Part shown: piece after piece, positions 57,027 to 64,000 of the stretch
How the letters are laid out: each line of letters begins with the position of its first letter
How positions within the stretch are numbered: position 1 is the first letter of the stretch
Origin: Clonostachys chloroleuca
Taxonomy: Eukaryota; Ascomycota; Sordariomycetes; Hypocreales; Bionectriaceae
Reading direction: 5' to 3'
NCBI GenBank assembly: GCA_037952775.1
Contig: JBANAY010000003.1
Location: 31,310,001 to 31,374,000 of the forward strand
DNA length: 64,000 nucleotides
Notes under the pieces: model-generated
What the model was told of the DNA's origin: nothing
Databases searched by the model: none
The model's input: the letters and a program-made list of their open reading frames with translations, nothing else
Made by a program: the position numbers and the translations under genes

Positions 57027-58340
57027 ATGCCACCTAGGCCAAGACCTTCTTACACCCCCAAAGATGACCTTGCTTGGGAAGGAAGCGATGAAGCTGCCGA
57101 TGCGTGGGAAATCTCTCTTCACAAAAGCGAAATTTATCGGGCGATTGCTGAATTGATCTTGAAATACCGCCCAGGCGAGGGGGCAGAGCTACACCGGCCA
57201 ATTCGAGGAGGTTACAACATTGTCTATCGCCTCGAATGCAAAGATGGATCCTCGGCTGTGATGAGACTTCCCATTAAAGGTACGAATTAAAATTCTATTG
57301 GGCTCACATATTTCAGATTTATATTCCCACAAGCGGTGGAAATAAAACTATATAGGTCTAGTGAGGTTTCTGGAGGAAAAAGTCAAGTATGAGGTGGCCA
57401 CGATGCAATTCATTGCAACCAATGCGACCATCCCCGTCCCAAAGATCTATTTTGCAGGGACAGCTGGTGAAAACCCGACTGGTTTGGAGCCGTTCATAAT
57501 CATGGAGTAAGTTGAACACAAATGCACCATGTCTGAAGCTCTGAAAGATCCATCATTGGGACCATATGAGCCCCATGAAATCGACCCCAATATTCGAGAT
57601 CACACGCTCAAATTTCTCTATCGTCCCGTCAAATGGCCGATATTCTACACCAGCTGTCACGATTCAAATTTGACCAAATCGGTTCGCTAGTTCGAGATGA
57701 ACAAGGCAATTTCTCTGCTTCTGGACGACCCCTCATCCAGAATATGAACTCCATCATCGATTTCACGGATGCTCACCCAGAATTACTTCCCTCAAATCCG
57801 TACACCAACTCTGAAGACTGGTGCAAAGCCCTTGTAGACATGCATTTCCTGCAATACACCTTTCAACATGATGATGCGGTGAAGAAAAACAATGGTGAAC
57901 AGAGCGTCTATGACGCATATGTTGGGAGACAACTTTTGCGAAACCTTGCTGCAGACAGACGGCTGGCCACCGGCCTCGGAACTCAAATGGGGAAGACTGA
58001 AGATAGTCAGTACGATTTTAGACTGTATTCGGAAGATCTACGCCCTTCAAACGTCCTCATTGACGCGAACCTCAATGTCGTCGCAGACTTGGATGATCAA
58101 ATACGCGCTAGGAACAGTTGGAACATCGAATTTCCCTTCTGGCGGTTCCTGGACCCCGAATCCTTTGGTCCTGGAAACGAGGCTGCCGATTATCACGCGA
58201 GACTTTCACTTCTGAGCAAGCCACAACGCCGCATGATGCGGGAATTTGTGGCGAAGAAATTGGAAGAATCAAATGTGCGCGAGTTGATTGATTGGGATAC
58301 ACATGACGCGGAAACACATCTCAAGAGGTTTTTGATCTAG
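57027..58340 (+). pseudogene. APH-type phosphotransferase, decayed
   Basis: Exon 1 is 57027-57279. After a 76-nt intron, the frame from 57356 encodes the kinase-like N-lobe (IRGGYNIVYRLECKDGSSAV, then IPVPKIYFAG and LEPFIIME). Then TAA (57508-57510) replaces an expected aromatic codon. The same frame continues CTMSEALKDPSLGPYEPHEI to LYRP, where one base is missing near 57621-57630 before QMADILHQLSRF. The rest runs to 58340: RPLIQNMNSIIDF, FQHDDAV, FRLYSEDLRPSNVLID (Brenner-type catalytic loop), VVADLDDQ, and FWRFLDPESFGPGNEAADYH. In family members about 60 residues, including the metal-binding DWE-type motif, separate the last two blocks. Here they are adjacent, so an internal deletion is inferred. 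Family members phosphorylate small molecules or proteins of unknown identity. With a stop, a frame break and a likely deletion, a working enzyme is improbable. Confidence 0.7.
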
Positions 58341-59518
58341 CTGAGAGTTGGCCATGAAGCGTTAATTAACCCAATATGCCTTTGTCTGAGCGGTAACTAG
58401 TCTAACTTGCTAAACCAGCTGTTGATTCTCCTATCTGTAGGCTAGAATCAGATATACTTTGATATATTTATGCAAATATTAGATAATTTTTTTTTAGCAT
58501 GACATATTGGAGGAAGAGTACGACTTCCTAGGAAGTTTGGAGGTTGCCTAAAAACCGACCACCGTATTTTACGGTAAACGTTTGAAGGCTTGCACATCAT
58601 TATTGCATAATCTTGCGTAGACGAGCTACGTACTCAGTCCCAGCCGGCAGCAGGGTTGGAGCCGAGCTCAGCTTAAAAGCGGCGTTGCTCAGGGAGCCTC
58701 CCCACAACGGCTGTGATGTGCTAGAATTATTCACTTAGTTCTTGCTGGCGGGTCATCTTTTCCTGTATTATTACCAAGCTTACCGGAACGAAGGAACTCG
58801 AGGAAGCCGATATTTCGCTAGCACACGGACACTCAAGATATTGATCCATCCGCGTCCGCAGTCCTTCGACCAGCCACCGCGAGAAACAGGATATTTCCTC
58901 AGGGATCCGAAGCCGGAAGGACGAAACGCGGCACGTGGGGATTACTTTTTCTGGTGGCCAACGTTCACGTCATTTGTTTCCAAGTGGAGCATATGTTAAA
59001 ACGACCAAATCTCCGGGACCGCGTCTTCTAAATTTCAAATTTATCCCCTGTCAGAGGATAAGACTCGCAGTCACCATTATGGAACGACCAAATTTAGAAC
59101 CCATGGAGGAGGTGGTTGGAAAGCCAACCCATCAGTAATTCATTTTCTTCTCATATGAGGAATCTTAGTTTAATATGCAAGTAACCGTAACTTGCTCTCA
59201 AAGCTATCAATAGATAGCGTTTAATAAGAACCGAGATAGGCAACCGAAACTGTTTCATGATTAGAGAGATAGAGAGTTTCATGTCTCCATGGACAGTTGG
59301 TCATTCCATATCGCATCAGACAGTCCTATCTTTACTGAACATATAGAGTGCTGCGAACGGTGTTAGGCGATCGGTTGGGGTGTTTGGCTTAACACGAGGA
59401 ATGGCCCAGGATTGGTTCCTGCAATAATGATCATATACGCCCATGTGGACCCTGAAGCCATATGCACAAGTTTAATGGATATTATAATAGCCCTGCCCGC
59501 AGCTTTCTAACTCGAGAT
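58341..59518. other. Convergent intergenic stretch, AT-rich
   Basis: 3' flanks of the APH remnant and of the EF-hand gene. Frames at 58742-58999 and 58935-59138 are short and unpatterned. No RNA gene or repeat was recognised. Confidence 0.45.
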
Positions 59519-60433
59519 CTAGCCTTCCGAGTTCTCCTGCGAAGATCCGCCCGAGCCTCCGTTCGATCCCATGATTGAATTGACGAATTCTTGATATCTA
59601 AACACATCACCCCGTTTCGCGCCAAGCTGGGCGTTCATGTTCTTGTTGAACGCTCGCCTCCCCGTGAAGCCGTTTATCACCTTGTCCAACTCCGCTGCCG
59701 TCAGAGGACGCTCTCCTGGCTCGGGTGCTGTGTTTAGCAGAGCGTCTCTCAAATCAGCCAGATCAACCTGTCCACTGTCGTCCTCGTCAAACGCAGAGAA
59801 GGCAGACATTAGCTCGCTGCTTGCGGACAGTGCTGCCAATTTGTCCGCCAACGAGTTCAGGAACGCCGCCAACGCGATAGTCTGTGGTTGTGACGGCGGG
59901 AAAAAGTGTGATACGTCTGAGGGGTTCGAGGGTAGTCCTGCAGTTGTCTGGTTAGCAAGGTGGCACGTATTGTTGACCATATTCTGTCCCGTACCTAACT
60001 GATGCAGCATATCTGCCACGTCTTCGCGGTTCACAATGCCGTCACAATCGCGATCGAGGATCTGAAAGCTGTCTCGCAACATCGTCACCTGTGCTGGCTG
60101 AAGCTGGGATAACGAATTTCCGTGTCCAAGAGGCTGGCTTGGAGGTGTGTGCGCCACTGGGGCACGCTGGAAGGGTGATCCCATCTCTCGAACTGGTGTG
60201 GTAGGCCCTCTAGGTGTCCAGTTATTCTCGCGGTTGCTACTTGTGGGTGTCGTAGGTATCGCAAATCGTGAGGTCCCGTTCAGCGGGCCAGCTGCGCCTT
60301 TCGTTGGTGACGTGGTTGGCGTGGTTTGACGGAGAGGAGAGGGTGATGCTGGTGACTCTGCTCGTCGGAAAGGAGAACTTCGAGTTGGAGGAGAGCCATA
60401 GCCCAGAGCTGAAGGTTTAAACGCCGATGGCAT
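59519..60433 (-). CDS. EF-hand protein, myosin regulatory light chain-like
   Basis: Two exons, 60433-59995 and 59937-59519, across a 57-nt intron with a perfect TGCTAAC branch site, giving 285 aa. The intron is a multiple of three and has no stop, so an unspliced reading of 304 aa also stays open. Residues 1-110 are a disordered Ser/Pro/Thr-rich extension with TPTTSPTK- and TTPV-type sites. The EF-hand part starts at LQPAQVTMLRDSFQILDRDC, with loop 1 DRDCDGIVNRED at residues 127-138. A second loop, DEDDSGQVDLAD, is followed by an LTAAELDKVINGFTGRR segment and a degenerate last hand ending FRYQEFVNSIMG. The pairing of a calcium-type first loop with degenerate later loops matches fungal myosin II regulatory light chains (Rlc1 type), but a general EF-hand protein is possible. 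The long N-terminal tail is typical of filamentous-fungal versions. Confidence 0.8.
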   Translation of the reverse strand: MPSAFKPSALGYGSPPTRSSPFRRAESPASPSPLRQTTPTTSPTKGAAGPLNGTSRFAIPTTPTSSNRENNWTPRGPTTPVREMGSPFQRAPVAHTPPSQPLGHGNSLSQLQPAQVTMLRDSFQILDRDCDGIVNREDVADMLHQLGTGQNMVNNTCHLANQTTAGLPSNPSDVSHFFPPSQPQTIALAAFLNSLADKLAALSASSELMSAFSAFDEDDSGQVDLADLRDALLNTAPEPGERPLTAAELDKVINGFTGRRAFNKNMNAQLGAKRGDVFRYQEFVNSIMGSNGGSGGSSQENSEG

Positions 60434-61963
60434 TGACTATAGTCACCGTCGACGGCGTCAGCGCATCGACCATATCTCGCAGGGTTCCAGCGTCTTCAAT
60501 CCTGTACGTACCATTGTTGCTAGGGCGCTGGGGCTGGAGGAAGCACAAGTCTTAGGAGCAAGATGGGTGGCTTTTCCTTATTCTTGGTCGATCTGGTGTA
60601 TATTAATGATTCACCTAAGAGCTGGCTTGTGAGAAAGCTGCGTTTTGCTTGATTGATTACCAGTTTCGCAAGGTCGTTATCGATTGCAGGTGGGCATACG
60701 TCGTGCATGCATGGATGTCATTAGGGATCTTGGAAGTAAACAATCAAACTCGCAACCACGACAACATTAGCCTTGCATGGCAGCTAAGTGGGGCGCGTGG
60801 CTGAAGCGGCGGCCCTGTATGGAGGTGCGGCTTACTAAGGATGTCTGCACATCAGATTGTGATGCTAACCTTTGTTTAATGTACGTCATGGAAGCAGTAT
60901 TTTTGGCTGACAACCATTAATTGGAATGTATTCACTGTTAACTCTGTGTATCATCTTGATGCTTTTCCCATTTTTTGCTATTTGTTTTCATACTTCTCTG
61001 CACACAGAATACAATGCCGGTGGCTTCCACTTGCTAGTCAGCACATGGCCAATCGGAGGTCAACTCTTACTAGAAAGGAGTCGAGCTATTACCCCTGGCC
61101 TAATTGTGGTCCTCTTCTGGAAGGGTGTGTGGATACAATTCAGGACAATTCAGGGACTACCGTCCCAAGCGGTCGAATGCCTTCCCATAAAGGGGCGGAG
61201 AAGTATGGGGATGTGTTTCAGCACCATTTTCTAGGTGATCGGAACTTGGGTTTCCATATCACCTGCCCCCAAGAGCGGTTGAGGCATAGATTTCTTGATT
61301 CACCGCTCTCCAGCCAGCCCGATGATACCGACATGGAACCATATGGGTTGGGCTGGTGAATAATAGGTGCCGGATCAGAGGATGGTTGGCTGCATATCAA
61401 TGCCTACCTAGTGCTTAGCTATATCGCCTGCATGAAAGCTGTGTGGTGCTACACAAATGCTATTGGATCGAGGGCCATAATCCAGCCAAAGCACCGGGGC
61501 ATACGTAGTAATACCTGCGATTTGTAACCTTCTACCTACCGAATGCGGCCATTGTGTATGCGCACTGGTCTGCTGGCTGGCGAGTGAAGTGGCGTCGCTG
61601 GCTGGCTGTAGGCATTAGCCACAGTGATATTGGCGGATCGAGCTGCTTGAGACGGGGCCACCCCCCGCTCCCACCAGAGACATACATTGAGACAAGACAT
61701 ACCGATACATTACACTACATACACACTCCCAACGCATGCAAGGAGTGCGCAGCTCAGTCCTCGGCTAAGCACATATTCTGCAGCTTCGCGGCCAGAGCGT
61801 CCGTGGCTCAATGAGGAGTCATTATGGCGACCCTCCTGCCGCACATTGCACGAACCCAGAGCAACACCAGTCAGCTCAGCGGCTCCAATGGTTCAGGAGC
61901 CCCCCTTCGAACACCCGACGAACCTCGCTGTCCTCATTCCCGCCCTCACGGTCGCCCTCACAG
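60434..61963. other. Intergenic, divergent promoters
   Basis: Upstream regions of the EF-hand gene and of AFI1. Open frames at 60926-61359 and 61554-61814 carry no motif. AFI1 could start further upstream in the same frame (61811), but the ATG at 61964 gives the more orthologue-like beginning. Confidence 0.45.
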
Positions 61964-64000
61964 ATGTCGCGCCCGCCAAAGTCCCCGCAGCCGCCCATCC
62001 ATGAGTCGGACTTCGCATCGGAGCTCAGCCAGAAGCTCAATTCTTCCTCCCCAGCGAACCCATCCTCCCAGCACTCGTCGCTCTCGGCGCCATTGCGGTC
62101 GGATGCAGGCACCTCTCGAAAGCTGCGCTCACAATACCCCGCGGGGCCACCGAGAACCATGTGGAATATATTTTGGTTGCGTCCTTTGACATTGACCGCG
62201 GGCCGGTCATGGAGCATCAGTACCCCGTCGCAATCACCGGCGACGAGAACATGCTTGCGGAGCTGATGCTGCCTGACCAGGCCCATGCGCGCAATCAGGA
62301 CTGGACCATTTTTTTCCTGCACAAGGAAAGTAACGAAGAGGAGGAAGAGAAAGAGAGACAAGCCAAGGAAGAGCGCAGGCGGAGGCGGAGGAGAAGGCGC
62401 AACAAATTGGCGGGGATCATTGACGAGGAGGACGAGGACGACCTGGACGGAGACAAAGACGACGACGTTGACGAGGACCTCGATGACAATGACGACGAGT
62501 CCACCGACAGTGAGCCCGAGGGAGGGGAAGGCCCCCGCTGATTTATGTTCTGAACTTGGTCAACACAAAGCATGACAAGACGGTGAAACGAGGCGCCATT
62601 GTAAAATCCATGGCCATCTGTACCCGGCATCCCTTTCTACACATATACAAGGTATGTGATACTGTGGTCCCCTGCACTTCTGGTGTAAGCTTGCATACAA
62701 GAAGCTAATCTGTGTAGCCATTGCTGCTTTTGGCCTTGGAGGAATACCTTAAGGCCCCTGTCCCCGAAACATTGTCGGCGCTGTACGATTCTGTCAACGC
62801 CATGGACCTGTCCTTGATGCCTAGGCTTAGTCTTCTGGAAAGGCACTTGCTGCAAGCCAGTGACAATCGGGATCTGTTTGTTGAGAAGTTCGAGCAGATG
62901 ATTCAGATGCGCATGGCCGAGGATGAAAACGAGACGGCCCCGGCATCAGCCGTGGAAGGAAGCTTCAGTCCCACGAAACGCGCAGGTATCTCTAGAACCG
63001 GAACCAGAGCTCAAGTGGAAGGCGGGCAGACCGTGTATTCCGTACCCCGGGATACTCACGAGTTTGAGACCAAGATTGTCTATAAGGGTATTCCAGTACC
63101 TGTAAAAGTGCCGACTGCTGTCATGCCTGAGACTGTGGGTGACTTTTCACTCATCAAGTTGATACAAAATTTCTCCGATACGCATACGAAGAATCCTCTG
63201 CCATTCCCGTTGCATGCGCACCTGACGACGAACGGCACTCACACTCACCCTATTATTGTACTGGTGAACGGCTTGTTAACGCAGAAGAGAATTATTTTTC
63301 TTGGGTACAATATGCCTTCAGGAGACGTGGCTGAGGCTGTGCTCGCAGCCTGTGCTCTGGCATCTGGTGGTCTCTTACGGGGCTTCACACGCCACGCATT
63401 CCCCTACACCGATTTGACCAAGATTGACGACCTCCTCAATGTTCCTGGTTTCATTGCTGGTGTCACCAATCCGGCCTTCGAACATCACTCTGAATGGTGG
63501 GATATTCTTTGTGATCTACCAAGCGGGCGTGTGAAGATCAGCCCCAAGATCGAGGCGGCTCCTGCAACCGAGGGATTGGTCTATTTCCAGCAACAGAACC
63601 CTTCGCTGGCCACTCTCGCCAGTGGCACTTCGAACAACAGCCAGGACCTCACAGGCGATTCCGCATTTTTAAATGACATCCTCCGCAGCATAGCAGCTCG
63701 GCACGGAGAGCGTGTCATCCGTGCAAAGTGGCGCCAGTGGATTCTGAAGCTGACGAGGATCGCCGCTCAGTTCGAGGAGAGCGTCTATGGAGCAAGTGCT
63801 CTATATATTGGCAGCGAGGACCGGGAGTTGACACTACCTGGTGCGAGTGGGCATGGATACGTCTGGCCTGACGATGCAGCAAAGCATAAGGAGCTAGCTG
63901 GCAACGTGACAAGGATTGAGGGTTGGCGTAACACCCGTAGCTACTACAGCTATATCCAGGTAAAGATGATGAATGCCCCCTATTCGGGAATGATTTGTGG
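61964..64000 (+). CDS. AFI1/SPA-type polarity and Arf3-docking protein, 5' part, two frame breaks
   Basis: Exon 1 is 61964-62651, then a 66-nt intron. Exon 2 is 62718 to about 63959, where a GTAAAG donor follows SYYSYIQ. The gene continues beyond the window. The Afi1 N-terminal domain is clear: [40 protein letters not shown], an Arg/acidic insert (62330-62520), [20 protein letters not shown], and [12 protein letters not shown]. The SPA region follows: [60 protein letters not shown]. Yeast Afi1 tethers the small GTPase Arf3 at sites of polarized growth, and the fold is DENN-like. The frame breaks at a four-G run (62143-62146) and a five-C run (62532-62536). One added base at each joins the conserved blocks. 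The start [20 protein letters not shown] is chosen by similarity to orthologue N-termini. Confidence 0.85.

Noticed and set aside
1..64000. CRISPR arrays, rRNA operons, bacterial-type operons
   Set aside because: No regularly spaced repeats or rRNA sequence, and the intron-rich genes show eukaryotic DNA.

Overview
The window is nuclear DNA of a filamentous ascomycete, most likely a Sordariomycete and probably Hypocreales. Protein-coding genes have several short introns (about 50-90 nt, mostly GTAAGT/GTATGT donors with CTRAC-like branch sites). Promoters are pyrimidine-rich, and the gene content is typical of that group (AFI1, ARP8 and MED10 orthologues, a Rua1-type regulator, a HET-domain protein, AA9 and GH95 enzymes). 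No rRNA, convincing tRNA, CRISPR or bacterial feature was seen. Splice structures were worked out by hand from reading frame, consensus sites and conserved family motifs.

Layout. 1-8.5 kb: a basic low-complexity protein, a LIM-type zinc protein and an STM1/SERBP1-type ribosome-associated protein. 9.3-10.1 kb: a broken 3-isopropylmalate dehydrogenase (LEU2-like) copy on the minus strand. 11.2-13.6 kb: a protein with a C-terminal PHD finger. 13.6-27.2 kb: two very long non-coding stretches (about 6.0 and 5.7 kb) on either side of a Rua1-type transcription regulator. 27-33 kb: a Pro/Ala-rich hypothetical protein, an MpaB-type oxygenase and, divergent from it, the INO80 subunit ARP8. 33.6-44 kb is an accessory stretch: HET protein, MFS transporter, two lineage-specific hypothetical genes and two diverged copies of a 214-226 bp element with short terminal inverted repeats. 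44.6-51.2 kb: a divergent pair of secreted carbohydrate-active enzymes (AA9 LPMO and GH95 alpha-fucosidase). 51.5-64 kb: MED10, a TPR/J-domain co-chaperone, a decayed APH-type kinase, an EF-hand light-chain-like protein and the 5' part of AFI1.

The most informative whole-window signal is a series of isolated one-base reading-frame breaks inside otherwise intact conserved genes (HET twice, GH95, MED10, AFI1 twice, APH once). Each is repaired by adding one base at or beside a homopolymer run. MED10 is normally essential, so systematic homopolymer under-calling in the assembly is more likely than mass pseudogenization. The LEU2-like copy, and probably the APH gene, are genuinely decayed. The best candidate for new biology is a 109-codon open frame directly after, and in frame with, the TGA of the J-domain gene. 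It encodes an acidic stretch plus a membrane anchor and has no usable ATG of its own before the membrane segment, which suggests stop-codon readthrough or an alternative 51-nt splice.
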